From Lachnospiraceae bacterium (GTDB lineage Bacteria > Bacillota > Clostridia > Lachnospirales > Lachnospiraceae), in NCBI GenBank assembly GCA_024691015.1, contig JAILOD010000152.1, positions 1 through 33,033 of the forward strand: a DNA stretch of 33,033 bases. The letters are read 5' to 3'. Every line of letters begins with the position of its first letter. The stretch's first letter is position 1. The notes beneath the pieces were generated by a model, which saw only the letters and a program-made list of their open reading frames with translations, was not told the DNA's origin and did no database searches. Shown here in pieces: positions 9,630 to 19,546 of the stretch. Position numbers and translations under genes: made by a program.

Positions 9630-10553
9630 ATGTTGGATATAAAACAGAGTGCATCAGAGCTGGTTGGAAATACCCCCCTGTTAAGGGCAAAGAGATACAG
9701 TGAGGAGGCCGGAATAAAGGGTGCGGGCTTACTTGCAAAGCTTGAATATCTTAATCCGGCAGGGTCCGTTAAGGACAGGATCGCTCTTAATATGATAATC
9801 GATGCCGAGCAGAAGGGAATACTTAAAGCGGGGGCTACCATAATCGAGCCCACCAGCGGAAATACCGGTATAGGGCTTGCGGCAATAGCTGCAGCAAAGG
9901 GATACAAGGCGATCTTTACACTTCCCGAAACCATGAGCGTTGAGAGAAGAAAGATGCTTGCCGCATACGGTGCTTCCCTTGAGCTCACAGAAGGTGCAAA
10001 GGGAATGAAGGGTGCTATTGAAAAGGCAAAAGAGCTGGAAGGCTCTATTCCCGGTGCCGTGATACTAGGTCAGTTTGAAAATCCGGCTAATCCCGAAGCA
10101 CATTACAAAACGACTGGTCCGGAGATCTATGATCAGACAGAGGGAGCGGTTGATATATTTGTTGCCGGAGTCGGTACGGGAGGAACCTTAAGCGGTGTCG
10201 GAAAGTACCTAAAGGAGAAGAAACCTTCGGTTAAGGTAATAGCAGTTGAGCCGGCTGCTTCTCCTGTTCTGTCGGGAGGACAGAGCGGACCCCATAAGAT
10301 ACAGGGTATCGGTGCGGGCTTTGTTCCGGACACGTTAGATACCGATATTTATGACGAGATCATAACCATAGAGAATGATGACGCCTTTACGGAGAGCAAA
10401 AGGTTTGCAGCTTCTGAGGGCATCCTGGTCGGCATCTCCTCCGGGGCGGCACTGAAAGCCGGAGTGATATTGGCATCAAGAGAGGAATACAGGGATTCAA
10501 ATATTGTTGTATTGCTTCCGGATTCGGGAGACAGATATCTTTCTGTATTATAA
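9630..10553 (+). CDS. cysK: Cysteine synthase A (O-acetylserine thiol-lyase)
   Basis: [12 protein letters not shown]...[19 protein letters not shown]...[12 protein letters not shown]...[18 protein letters not shown]...[12 protein letters not shown]...ISSGAAL. AGGAGG precedes the ATG. Confidence 0.95.
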   Translation: MLDIKQSASELVGNTPLLRAKRYSEEAGIKGAGLLAKLEYLNPAGSVKDRIALNMIIDAEQKGILKAGATIIEPTSGNTGIGLAAIAAAKGYKAIFTLPETMSVERRKMLAAYGASLELTEGAKGMKGAIEKAKELEGSIPGAVILGQFENPANPEAHYKTTGPEIYDQTEGAVDIFVAGVGTGGTLSGVGKYLKEKKPSVKVIAVEPAASPVLSGGQSGPHKIQGIGAGFVPDTLDTDIYDEIITIENDDAFTESKRFAASEGILVGISSGAALKAGVILASREEYRDSNIVVLLPDSGDRYLSVL

Positions 10554-10567
10554 TTAAAAGCGGGATT

Positions 10568-10594
10568 AAAAGGGGATCAATTTCCCCTTTTTTT
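10568..10594 (+). terminator. Rho-independent terminator after cysK
   Basis: AAAAGGGGA-loop-TCCCCTTTTTTT. Confidence 0.8.
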
Positions 10595-10647
10595 CAGTTA
10601 TCAATATGTTATAATCAACACTAAAATTAAAATATAAGGGGGAAAGT

Positions 10648-11553
10648 ATGACTTTACAGCAGATGAAGTATGTCATAGAGATCGCGGAAAGGGGCTCGAT
10701 GAATGAGGCGGCAAAATCCTTGTACCTGTCACAACCAAGTCTTTCGGGCAGTCTTAAGGAACTTGAAAAGGAATTGGGGATCACGGTTTTTTCAAGAAGC
10801 AACAGAGGAATAGAACTTACCACACAGGGAAGAGAATTTATAGGTTATGCCAGGCAGATACTTGAACAGTATGAGCTTATGGAAAACCATTACCATGGCA
10901 AGAACGACACAGAAAAGAAATTCTATGTCTCTACCCAGCATTATACATTTGCGGTGGAAGCATTTTCAAAGGTTTTAAAAAGGGCCGGTATAGATGAATA
11001 TGATTTTGCCATATATGAGACCAGGACTCATGAGATAATTGAAGATGTAAAGAATATGAGAAGTGAGCTTGGTATCCTCTATCTTAATGACTTTAACGAA
11101 AGAGTCATAAACAAGGAGCTTACAGAAAACAATCTGATTTTTACGGAGCTCTTTACCTGTGATACATATGTTTATCTTAGTGCGGATAATCCTCTTTCGA
11201 AAAAGCCGAGTATTTCCTTTAAGGAGCTTGACGGTTATCCCTGTCTGTCGTTCGATCAGGGCAACAAGAATTCGTTCTATTTTGCAGAGGAAGTTTTAAG
11301 TACATATCCCTATAAAAAGACCATTCACGTAAATGACAGGGCCACGGCATTAAATATGATGACACTTCTGAACGGTTTCACGCTCTGCTCCGGCGTGATA
11401 TGCGAAGAATTAAACGGTGACGGATATATAGCCATACCTCTCGAGAGTGATGAAAAAATGAGAATAGGTTATATCAAAAGGACTGACAGCAAGCTCAGTG
11501 ATATAGCAAAAAAATTCATTAAGGAAATGAAAAAGTACGGGCCGATCAAATAG
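10648..11553 (+). CDS. LysR family transcriptional regulator
   Basis: MTLQQMKYVIEIAERGSMNEAAKSLYLSQPSLSGSLKELEKELGITVFSRSNRGIELTTQGREF: classic LTTR winged HTH. Confidence 0.95.
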   Translation: MTLQQMKYVIEIAERGSMNEAAKSLYLSQPSLSGSLKELEKELGITVFSRSNRGIELTTQGREFIGYARQILEQYELMENHYHGKNDTEKKFYVSTQHYTFAVEAFSKVLKRAGIDEYDFAIYETRTHEIIEDVKNMRSELGILYLNDFNERVINKELTENNLIFTELFTCDTYVYLSADNPLSKKPSISFKELDGYPCLSFDQGNKNSFYFAEEVLSTYPYKKTIHVNDRATALNMMTLLNGFTLCSGVICEELNGDGYIAIPLESDEKMRIGYIKRTDSKLSDIAKKFIKEMKKYGPIK

Positions 11554-11580
11554 CAATAAAATAGCGATTAAATAGCGATT
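11548..11580. repeat. Three tandem 11-bp units starting at the LysR stop codon
   Basis: AAATAGCAATA / AAATAGCGATT / AAATAGCGATT; the first unit contains the in-frame TAG stop. Confidence 0.7.
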
Positions 11581-11616
11581 TAATGATTTAATATAGAAAT
11601 AAAGCCATAAAGATAT

Positions 11617-11622
11617 TATAAT
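11617..11622 (+). promoter_or_regulatory. Possible -10 element (TATAAT) for the 11683 operon
   Basis: TATAAT about 60 nt upstream of the start codon; no convincing -35 was found. Confidence 0.4.
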
Positions 11623-11643
11623 ATAAAAGGGTTGTTTCTACCG

Positions 11644-11670
11644 CCGAGACCAGTCACATGGTCGGATCGG
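11644..11670 (+). ncRNA. Putative structured leader hairpin in the 5' UTR of the 11683 operon
   Basis: CCGA-GACCA-GTCACA-TGGTC-GGA-TCGG can form a two-part stem that runs into the Shine-Dalgarno-like CGGAG. No known RNA family was assigned. Confidence 0.35.
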
Positions 11671-11682
11671 AGATGAAATGAA

Positions 11683-14600
11683 ATGAAAAAATATCTTTTC
11701 CCGTTTAACTTACGGAGTATCGCGATCATTATAATAGGCTTTGTTTTTAATCTCATGGGACGGGGGATCACTGAGAATTATTCTTTGCCTCTGTTTGGTG
11801 ATACCATCGGAACCTTCTGGACGGCCATTATGCTTGGGCCGGTTGCCGGAAGCGTTACCGGTATACTTACAAATCTTGTCTCCCTTATCTGGGCTCCTTT
11901 CGATTGGATATATCTTTTTGTCAATGTCACGGGTGCTGTTATAGTAGGACATCGTCTTTACAAGAGGGACAGAGTGGATCTGTTTGCCGTTGTGTCCACT
12001 GCAGTCATGGCAATTCTTGCGATGACAATAGTTTCCACACCATTAAATATGATGCTGAACAGTGGATTCACCGGGAATGCCTGGGGGGATGCTCTTATTG
12101 AAATGCTGTCTATGTATATTGGGGTTAAGGTTATCTGTCAAATAGCGGGGGAACTTATCGTGAATATTCCCGATAAGCTTCTTTCACTTATCATCATTGT
12201 TTATTCCATTCGTTTGTTTGAAAAGATGGGCGTCACAATAAGGCCTGATGAGGAGGAAAAAAGAAAAGAGGCAAAGGATGCGGGGAGTCTTATATTTTTT
12301 ATAGGCTTGCTTTCGGCACTTTCTTTTTATTCTGTACGCTCTGAGACTGTTTATGCCGCTGATAATGTTGATTTCAATTCCGATTTTGTTTCAACAATTT
12401 ATGGGGTAAATGATGGTCTGAATTCTGTGGAGATCAATTCCGTTACACAGACCGGAGACGGCTATATGTGGGCAGGTGCTTATTCCGGGATTTATCGCTA
12501 TGACAGTACGGAATTCAAACAGTTTATTCCCGGTAACCGTATCAGCAATGCGATCTATCTGTTCACTGATAGGAAAGGGAGACTGTGGGTCTGCACCAAT
12601 GACGCCGGAGTTTTCGTGTATGACACGGATACCAGAAGGGGCTCGGTTATCTCAACTGAAGACGGACTGAGTTCAGATTATGTCAGAGGTATTTGTGAGG
12701 ACCGGAACGGAAACATATATCTGGCCACAACATCTTCCATAAATTGTCTTAGGACTTATGTAGGACAGGATAAGCTTGGAGCTGACGGTAGGACAGAAGA
12801 GGATCAGCTGTTTACTTCCTGCGAAATAAGTGAGATCAGGCCAATAGAGGAAATATCAAATGTTTCATCTCTGTTATGTACAAAACACAACGATATCTGC
12901 GGTATTACCGAGACCGGACTGTTGTTTTCCTTAAGTGACGGGGTTCTGATGGACACGATGGAGAGCTCTCTTTCGAGTATGTTTTATACGGCTGCCGGAT
13001 ATGACGGAGATTCACTTTTGCTTGTAGGTACAACATCAAATTCACTTGATCTTGTCCGCATAAAAAACGGAAATCTGATCCGGGAGGATACCATTGAGCT
13101 TCCTCATTGTTCGGGCGTTAACAGGATTCTGTACAAGGACAGATATAAGGGTTTTTTTATATGCTGTGATAACGGTATTGCCTTTGTAGACAAAGAGGGG
13201 AATTTCCAGGATCTTACAATGGACGGCTTTGATTCCGCAATAGCCGATGTAACGGTTGATAAGCAGGGGAATATCTGGTTTTCATCTACAAAACATGGAA
13301 TTCTCAAAATGTCAGTCGATCCGTTCAGCGATCTTTTTGATAAGATAGGTGAGTCTGACAGGGTGGTAAATTCCATATGTATAGATAATAATATCGTTTA
13401 TATCGGTACGGATGACGGTGTTATAAAAACAGATATAAAAGCCGGTAAAAAACTGTATGACGAAAAGCTTTCGCATTTCGATGGCACAAGGATAAGACAT
13501 ATATATAAAGACACAAAGGGAGGCTTCTGGTTTTCGACCTACGGTAAGGAAGGTCTGGTATATTTAAGCCCGGACGGGAATTTTACTGTATATAACGATG
13601 AGAATTCCGGGGCACTCGGTTCGAGGTTCAGGTTTGTACGTGAGCTTAGAGACGGACGTATATTAGCGGCTTCGAATGAAGGGCTTACGTATTTTAAAGA
13701 CAACAAGGTGGTAAAGACTCTCGGAGTGAATGACGGTATTGATGTGCCCAAAATACTTGCCTGCGATGAAGCTGAGGACGGCACTCTTATAATCGGAACC
13801 GACGGTGGAGGTGTATATGAGATAAAGGATGACAAGGTATATAAGCATTGGGGAAAGGCTGAAGGTCTTTTAAGCCTGGTAGTCATGAAGATAGTACCCG
13901 TATCCGGTGGGAGTATATATGTTGCCAGTAACGGGCTTTACTATCATCCTCATAATGCACTTATAAAAAAGCTTGTAAATTTCCCGTATCAGAATAACTA
14001 TAATATATATATAAGCGAAGACCACAGGGCTTTTATAAGCTCGAGTGCGGGGCTTTATGTAGCAGAAGAGGCTGACATTATAAGTGACAATGAGGACTAT
14101 CCGTATTCCCTGCTTAACAGAAAATATGGGCTGAATACAACTCTTACATCCAATTCATTCGATGGGTTCTGTGAAGATAAAATGTATCTTTGCTGTACGG
14201 ATGGAGTTAAAGTTTTGAATATAAATGAATACGATAAGGTTGATCCGAATTACAGCATAGTGTTAAACAGCCTTACCAAAGAAGGAGAAGATGCAAAGCT
14301 GACTAAAGGAATGTATATACTTGAACCAGGTAACGGACAGGTTCTTATTACACCCGCGGTATTAAATTATACAGCCACCGATCCGCTGGTAAGCGTTTTT
14401 CTGGAAGGAGTTGATAAGGAAGCGATAGTCGCAAGACAGTCGGCTATGGAAACCATGTATTATCCCGAGATACCGTTTGGTGATCATAAGCTCATAGTAA
14501 GCGTTTTATCCGATTCGGGACAGAGTATAAAAGAAAAGGTATTCCTTATCCATAAAGATGCAAAGCTTTACGAGAAGACCTATTATAAGGTTTATCTTAT

Positions 14601-16572
14601 AATCTGCTCTATGATCCTTTTTATCCTTATTATCTGGCTTCTTGCAAAGATGGGAAATATGGCCGTTATCAACAGGCAGTATAACGAGATAAGGGAAGCC
14701 AAGGAAGATGCCGAGCTTGCCAATCAGGCAAAGTCCAGGTTTTTGGCTCAGATGTCTCATGAGATAAGGACACCTATAAATGCGGTTCTCGGTATGGATG
14801 AGATGATCTTAAGAGAGACGACCGATCCGGATATCAGGAGCTATGCAAGAGATATATACACAGCCGGACAGACTCTGCTTTCGCTGATAAACGATATTCT
14901 GGATTCATCAAAGATGGAGTCCGGAAAGATGGAGATAGTTCCCGAGGATTATGAGCTTTCGGGAATGATAAAGGATCTGGTCAACATGATAACAGCCCGT
15001 GCACAGGCGAAAGATCTGAAGCTTATCACAGAGGTGGATAAGGAGCTGCCGAGGGTGTTAAACGGTGATGATATAAGGATAAAACAGGTAGTTACCAACA
15101 TCCTTACGAACGCTGTTAAATATACAAATACCGGCTCTGTTACATTGAGAGTCGGAGGAGAGAGAAGGGGTGATATACTTCTTTTAAAGGTAGAGGTTGA
15201 GGACACCGGAATAGGTATAAAAGAAGAGGATCTGCCTAAGCTGTTTATGGCTTTCCAGCGTATTGAAGAAAACCGGAACCGTACCATAGAGGGAACCGGG
15301 CTTGGAATGAACATAACCATCCAGTTGCTCGAAATGATGGGTTCTGAGCTTAAAGTAAGCTCCATATACGGAAAGGGATCGAAATTTTCCTTCGAGCTTG
15401 AACAGCCTGTTGTTGACGACTCGCCGATAGGGGACTTTGATAAGAGATTAAAAGAAGATGACATTTTTGAAACCGAAAGTAAGGCCTTTACAGCCGAAAA
15501 TGCCCATGTACTCGTCGTGGATGATAACTCCATGAACAGGAAGGTGTTTAAGAGTCTGTTAAAACCGCTTCTGGTTAAAGTAAGCGAGGCGGGCAGCGGG
15601 GCAGAGGCTCTTGCAAAGGTTGGAATGGAAAGCTTCGATATGATCTTCATGGATCACATGATGCCCGAAATGGATGGCGTGGAAACTATGAAGAAAATAA
15701 AGGAACAAGAGGAGTTTAAGGATATACCGGTCTTTGTTCTTACCGCAAATGCGGTTGCCGGCGCAAAGGATGAATACATAAAAATGGGCTTTGACGGTTT
15801 TCTGTCAAAACCGGTGGCTTTAGATAAGCTTGAAGATGCTATGAGAGAAACCCTTCCGGATGAACTCATTCATTATCTGACACCTGAGGAGGCAGCAGAA
15901 CAAAGAGGCGTAAGCAGTTCAAAGAATACTCTTCCCGAGGGGCTTCCGGATGTGGACGGCCTGGATTGGAGCTATGCCTTTATGCATCTGCCTGGTGAAG
16001 AGCTTCTTCGCGAAAATGTCGGATCCTTTTTCGATATCATTTTACCTCAGGCGGATAAGCTGGACAGGTTCTATGCTGCACTTAAGGATAATGAAAATGA
16101 TGAGGCACTGGAAGAATATCGCATTCTGGTTCACGGAATGAAGAGTGCTGCAGCAACCGTTGGAATAGTTCCTCTGGCAGGTATGGCAAAGGTACTGGAA
16201 TTCGCCGCTCGTGATAAAAACCTGAAGGTGATATACTCTATGCATGAGACCTTTATATATGAATGGAGGTCCTATGAAGAAAAGCTTAAGGCGGTGATCG
16301 GTGAAAGAGAAAGCACAGAAGAAGCAGCCGAAAAAAAGAACGGGGACAGCGCAATACTTGAAGCCAGCTTTGATATCCTTTCCACAGCACTTGAAGATAT
16401 GGATATTGATGCGGCGGATGATATAATGAATAAGCTTACCGGTTACAGCTTTGGTGAAGATATTGACGGGCTTATAAAAAAACTGAACGGAGCGGTGAAA
16501 AACCTTGATGAGGATGAAGCACATGCTATTATGGATCAGATAAAAAATAATATGGAGAATAACGGAAAATGA
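11683..16572 (+). CDS. Giant hybrid sensor: ECF-S-like membrane domain, Reg_prop beta-propeller, Y_Y_Y, HisKA/HATPase, REC, HPt
   Basis: N-terminal multi-TM YSLPLFGDTIGTFWTAIMLGPVAGSVTGILTNL; repeated propeller strands (GYMWAGAYSGIYRYD, GRLWVCTNDAGVFVYD, GNIWFSSTKHGILKM); MSHEIRTPINAVLGMDEMI; GTGLGMNI; REC VLVVDDNSMN...MIFMDHMMPEMDG; HPt VHGMKSAAATVG. Confidence 0.93.
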   Translation: MKKYLFPFNLRSIAIIIIGFVFNLMGRGITENYSLPLFGDTIGTFWTAIMLGPVAGSVTGILTNLVSLIWAPFDWIYLFVNVTGAVIVGHRLYKRDRVDLFAVVSTAVMAILAMTIVSTPLNMMLNSGFTGNAWGDALIEMLSMYIGVKVICQIAGELIVNIPDKLLSLIIIVYSIRLFEKMGVTIRPDEEEKRKEAKDAGSLIFFIGLLSALSFYSVRSETVYAADNVDFNSDFVSTIYGVNDGLNSVEINSVTQTGDGYMWAGAYSGIYRYDSTEFKQFIPGNRISNAIYLFTDRKGRLWVCTNDAGVFVYDTDTRRGSVISTEDGLSSDYVRGICEDRNGNIYLATTSSINCLRTYVGQDKLGADGRTEEDQLFTSCEISEIRPIEEISNVSSLLCTKHNDICGITETGLLFSLSDGVLMDTMESSLSSMFYTAAGYDGDSLLLVGTTSNSLDLVRIKNGNLIREDTIELPHCSGVNRILYKDRYKGFFICCDNGIAFVDKEGNFQDLTMDGFDSAIADVTVDKQGNIWFSSTKHGILKMSVDPFSDLFDKIGESDRVVNSICIDNNIVYIGTDDGVIKTDIKAGKKLYDEKLSHFDGTRIRHIYKDTKGGFWFSTYGKEGLVYLSPDGNFTVYNDENSGALGSRFRFVRELRDGRILAASNEGLTYFKDNKVVKTLGVNDGIDVPKILACDEAEDGTLIIGTDGGGVYEIKDDKVYKHWGKAEGLLSLVVMKIVPVSGGSIYVASNGLYYHPHNALIKKLVNFPYQNNYNIYISEDHRAFISSSAGLYVAEEADIISDNEDYPYSLLNRKYGLNTTLTSNSFDGFCEDKMYLCCTDGVKVLNINEYDKVDPNYSIVLNSLTKEGEDAKLTKGMYILEPGNGQVLITPAVLNYTATDPLVSVFLEGVDKEAIVARQSAMETMYYPEIPFGDHKLIVSVLSDSGQSIKEKVFLIHKDAKLYEKTYYKVYLIICSMILFILIIWLLAKMGNMAVINRQYNEIREAKEDAELANQAKSRFLAQMSHEIRTPINAVLGMDEMILRETTDPDIRSYARDIYTAGQTLLSLINDILDSSKMESGKMEIVPEDYELSGMIKDLVNMITARAQAKDLKLITEVDKELPRVLNGDDIRIKQVVTNILTNAVKYTNTGSVTLRVGGERRGDILLLKVEVEDTGIGIKEEDLPKLFMAFQRIEENRNRTIEGTGLGMNITIQLLEMMGSELKVSSIYGKGSKFSFELEQPVVDDSPIGDFDKRLKEDDIFETESKAFTAENAHVLVVDDNSMNRKVFKSLLKPLLVKVSEAGSGAEALAKVGMESFDMIFMDHMMPEMDGVETMKKIKEQEEFKDIPVFVLTANAVAGAKDEYIKMGFDGFLSKPVALDKLEDAMRETLPDELIHYLTPEEAAEQRGVSSSKNTLPEGLPDVDGLDWSYAFMHLPGEELLRENVGSFFDIILPQADKLDRFYAALKDNENDEALEEYRILVHGMKSAAATVGIVPLAGMAKVLEFAARDKNLKVIYSMHETFIYEWRSYEEKLKAVIGERESTEEAAEKKNGDSAILEASFDILSTALEDMDIDAADDIMNKLTGYSFGEDIDGLIKKLNGAVKNLDEDEAHAIMDQIKNNMENNGK

Positions 16573-17324
16573 TCAAAATACTGTTTATCGGAAAAATGGA
16601 TAATGAAATGCAGGAGAAGAACGAATATCTGAGGAACTTTGCGAGAGTTGTGCTTTGTGTTGAGACTACACAGAATGCAGCTGCAATGCTTGAGCTTACG
16701 GATCCTGATCTGGTACTGGTCCTGCTTCAGGGTGTTTATGATGTGGATATGAGTATTTTCGAGGTTTTATGTCGTGACTATCCCTCCATTCCTGTTCTTA
16801 CCGTGGGGAGCGTCGGAGAGTTCAGGAATTTTTCAACCTATTTCAGCGGTAATCAGTTTGAAAATCTATTGAGTCCTGTGGAAAATGAGGATCTCTTACT
16901 TGCGATCTGCAGACGTTTGTCGCTTACACCGGATGAAGTGAAGGGTGTAAGTGGAGCCGATACAGGGAAGAAGCATCTTCTTCTGGTTGATGATAATGCA
17001 ATGACGCTTCGTTCATTAAAGAGCATGCTCGAGAGTAAATATAAGATATCACTGGCTAATTCGGGAATGAAGGCTATGACAAGTATCGGAAAAGACAGAC
17101 CGGATCTCATACTTTTAGATTATGAAATGCCGGTGTGCGACGGAAGGCAGACTCTGGAAATGATAAGAGCGGATGATGAGATAAAGGATATCCCTGTGAT
17201 CTTTCTTACCGGAGTAAATGACAGAGAGCATATCCAGGCGGTTTTAAAGCTGCAACCCTCCGGCTATCTTTTAAAACCGGCGGATCAGCAGACACTTATG
17301 GACACCATAGAAAAGGCTTTGTGA
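16569..17324 (+). CDS. Double-receiver protein (N-terminal degenerate REC + canonical REC)
   Basis: The second half LLLVDDNAMTLRSLKSMLES...LILLDYEMPVCDGRQ...LLKPAD is a canonical REC. The first half (ILFIGKMDNE...LVLVLLQGV...LLSPVENED) has a REC-like layout without the phosphoacceptor Asp. ATGA overlap with the upstream kinase. Confidence 0.88.
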   Translation: MIKILFIGKMDNEMQEKNEYLRNFARVVLCVETTQNAAAMLELTDPDLVLVLLQGVYDVDMSIFEVLCRDYPSIPVLTVGSVGEFRNFSTYFSGNQFENLLSPVENEDLLLAICRRLSLTPDEVKGVSGADTGKKHLLLVDDNAMTLRSLKSMLESKYKISLANSGMKAMTSIGKDRPDLILLDYEMPVCDGRQTLEMIRADDEIKDIPVIFLTGVNDREHIQAVLKLQPSGYLLKPADQQTLMDTIEKAL

Positions 17325-17345
17325 TCTTATATGGGAGGGGAAAAA

Positions 17346-19544
17346 TTGAGTGTAGATAATAAGGAAACAAATAATCCGGATAAAGACGAAGGAAAGCTTG
17401 CAAGTATTACTTCGGGAAAAACGGAAAATAAAAAAAGCAAACGGATGCAGTTATTGCTGCCGGCAGTTTCCTGCTTAATAGGAATCCTTCTCAATGTCGG
17501 AGGAAAACAACTGGCGGCATCGCTGTCTCTTCCGTTTTATTTTGATACACCGGGAATGATACTTTGCGGAATACTTGGGGGATATATTCCTGCTATTGTC
17601 GTTGCCATCCTGACAAATATCTTAAACTATTTCAGCGATCCTGTATCCATTTATTATTTGATAACCAGCGCATTGATAGCACTTGTTACAACATATCTTC
17701 ATAAAAGAGGGAAACTGAAAAAAATCGGAGGTTTTTTTCTTCTGCTTTTCCTGCTTGCATTAATCGGAGGCGGTATAGGCGGAGCAATAACGCATTTTAT
17801 CTACGGGATCGGAATAGATGATAAGAATGGACCTTTTATTCATTTTCTTATGGGCTACGGGATGAGTGAGACAGCTTCATGGTATATTTATACCTTCATT
17901 GTGGATCTTGTTGACAAGGCGATCACACTGATATTTGTCTCTCTTGTTCTTTACCTTATTCCGAAAGCTGTCTGGCCTAAATTTGAATTGGTATATTGGC
18001 TTCAGGAGCCTTTCAAGGAAACCTCCGCTCAGAAAAAGGCTAGGAGAAAACTCTTTTCTTTTAAATCCCTGTCTTCAAAGATATTTATGGTACTGATTTT
18101 GTTTGCCGGCATCACCTCTGCCATTTGTATAGTTGTAAGTCTTGTACTGTTTAACAATTATACCGTGGATCAGCATACCTATCTTGCTCAGGGAGTGGCC
18201 AAAATGGCTGCGGCAACCGTTAATGGGGATGAGGTGGACAGATATTTAAGCGAGGGAGATGATTTTGACAGCTATAAGGAAACCTACAGGCTCCTTACAA
18301 ATATTCTTAAGAATACTCCTGACGTGTCATACGTTTATGTATATAAGATAATGTCTGACGGCTGTCACGTTGTTTTCGATCCCGATACAGAGACGGTTAA
18401 GGGAGCGAAGCTTGGTGAGGTAATACCCTTTGACGAGAGCTTTATGGCATATCTTCCGGATCTGTTAAGCGGAAAGAAGATAGATACTGTAATTTCGAAT
18501 GATAAATTCGGATGGCTTTTAACGGTTTATGAACCGGTTTACGATTCCGGCGGAGAATGTGTCTGCTATGCGGCAGTAGATATTGCAATGGCAGATATCG
18601 GAAATTACAAGGTGGAGTTTGTATTTAAGATCCTGATAGTGTTCAGCAGTTTTCTTATCCTTTTCTTTGCTTTTGTTATCTGGCTTGCAAAGTATCATCT
18701 GATAATGCCCATAAATGCTATGGCGCATACCGCTGATGAATTTGATTACTCTGATGAATATGCCAGAAAGACCAATGTTAAAAAGCTCTCGAGCCTCGAC
18801 ATAAGGACGGGTGAAGAAATAGAACGGCTATACAAGGCTTTCCTTACTACAACTGAGGAGAGTACACGATACTTTGAGGCCAATAAAAAGCAGCATGAAA
18901 AGATAGAAGAGATGCAGAGCAGTCTGGTTATGGTTCTGGCGGATCTGGTTGAAAACAGGGATGAGCTTACAGGTGATCATGTCCGAAAGACGGCAGCCTA
19001 TGTTGATATCATCTGCCACAAGATGAGAGAGCTGGGTTATTACAAGGACCAGCTGACGGACAAGTTCATAACCGATGCCGTAAGAAGTGCTCCTCTTCAT
19101 GATATAGGAAAGATATCCATACCCGATATGATCCTTAAAAAGCCGGGGAAGCTTACCGATGAAGAATTTGAAATTATGAAGACACATTCCACGGAGGGTA
19201 TGAAGGATATAGAAAAAGCCATAGAAACGCTTCCCGATGCCGACTATCTTGAGGAAGCAAGGAATATGGCCGGGTATCATCACGAAAAATGGAACGGAAA
19301 AGGCTATCCCAAAGGGCTCTCCGGTGAAGAGATACCGCTATCGGCCCGTATTATGGCTGTGGCTGATGTGTTTGATGCTCTGGTGTCAAAACGTTGTTAC
19401 AAGGAGGCTTTCAGCTATGATAAGGCTATGAATATCATAAAAGAAGATGCGGGAACACATTTTGACCCTCTTGTTGCGGATGCATTTATAAAGGCAAGAG
19501 ATCAGATCGAAGAAGTGGCAAACAGGTTTGCCGGAGAAACATAA
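17346..19544 (+). CDS. Membrane HD-GYP protein with ECF-S-like N-terminal module and Cache-like extracytoplasmic region
   Basis: LSLPFYFDTPGMILCGILGGYIPAIVVAILTNILNYFSDPVSIYYLITSA; second TM pair flanking a sensor region; HDIGKISIPDMILKKPGKLTDEEFEIMKTHS...YHHEKWNGKGYPKGLSGEEIPLSARIMAVADVFDAL. TTG at 17346 follows GGGAGGGG, so it is preferred over the ATG at 17331. Confidence 0.9.
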   Translation: MSVDNKETNNPDKDEGKLASITSGKTENKKSKRMQLLLPAVSCLIGILLNVGGKQLAASLSLPFYFDTPGMILCGILGGYIPAIVVAILTNILNYFSDPVSIYYLITSALIALVTTYLHKRGKLKKIGGFFLLLFLLALIGGGIGGAITHFIYGIGIDDKNGPFIHFLMGYGMSETASWYIYTFIVDLVDKAITLIFVSLVLYLIPKAVWPKFELVYWLQEPFKETSAQKKARRKLFSFKSLSSKIFMVLILFAGITSAICIVVSLVLFNNYTVDQHTYLAQGVAKMAAATVNGDEVDRYLSEGDDFDSYKETYRLLTNILKNTPDVSYVYVYKIMSDGCHVVFDPDTETVKGAKLGEVIPFDESFMAYLPDLLSGKKIDTVISNDKFGWLLTVYEPVYDSGGECVCYAAVDIAMADIGNYKVEFVFKILIVFSSFLILFFAFVIWLAKYHLIMPINAMAHTADEFDYSDEYARKTNVKKLSSLDIRTGEEIERLYKAFLTTTEESTRYFEANKKQHEKIEEMQSSLVMVLADLVENRDELTGDHVRKTAAYVDIICHKMRELGYYKDQLTDKFITDAVRSAPLHDIGKISIPDMILKKPGKLTDEEFEIMKTHSTEGMKDIEKAIETLPDADYLEEARNMAGYHHEKWNGKGYPKGLSGEEIPLSARIMAVADVFDALVSKRCYKEAFSYDKAMNIIKEDAGTHFDPLVADAFIKARDQIEEVANRFAGET

Positions 19545-19546
19545 AT

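Noticed and set aside
11631-11672. Possible purine riboswitch (contains GTTTCTACC as in the J2/3 segment)
   Set aside because: No P1/P2 partners or matching P3 loop were found, and the downstream gene is a sensor kinase. Kept only as an unclassified leader.
14949-15650. 233-aa minus-strand ORF
   Set aside because: Lies wholly opposite the conserved kinase/REC coding region of the 11683 gene; composition is Ser/Leu/Phe-rich, as expected for a shadow ORF.
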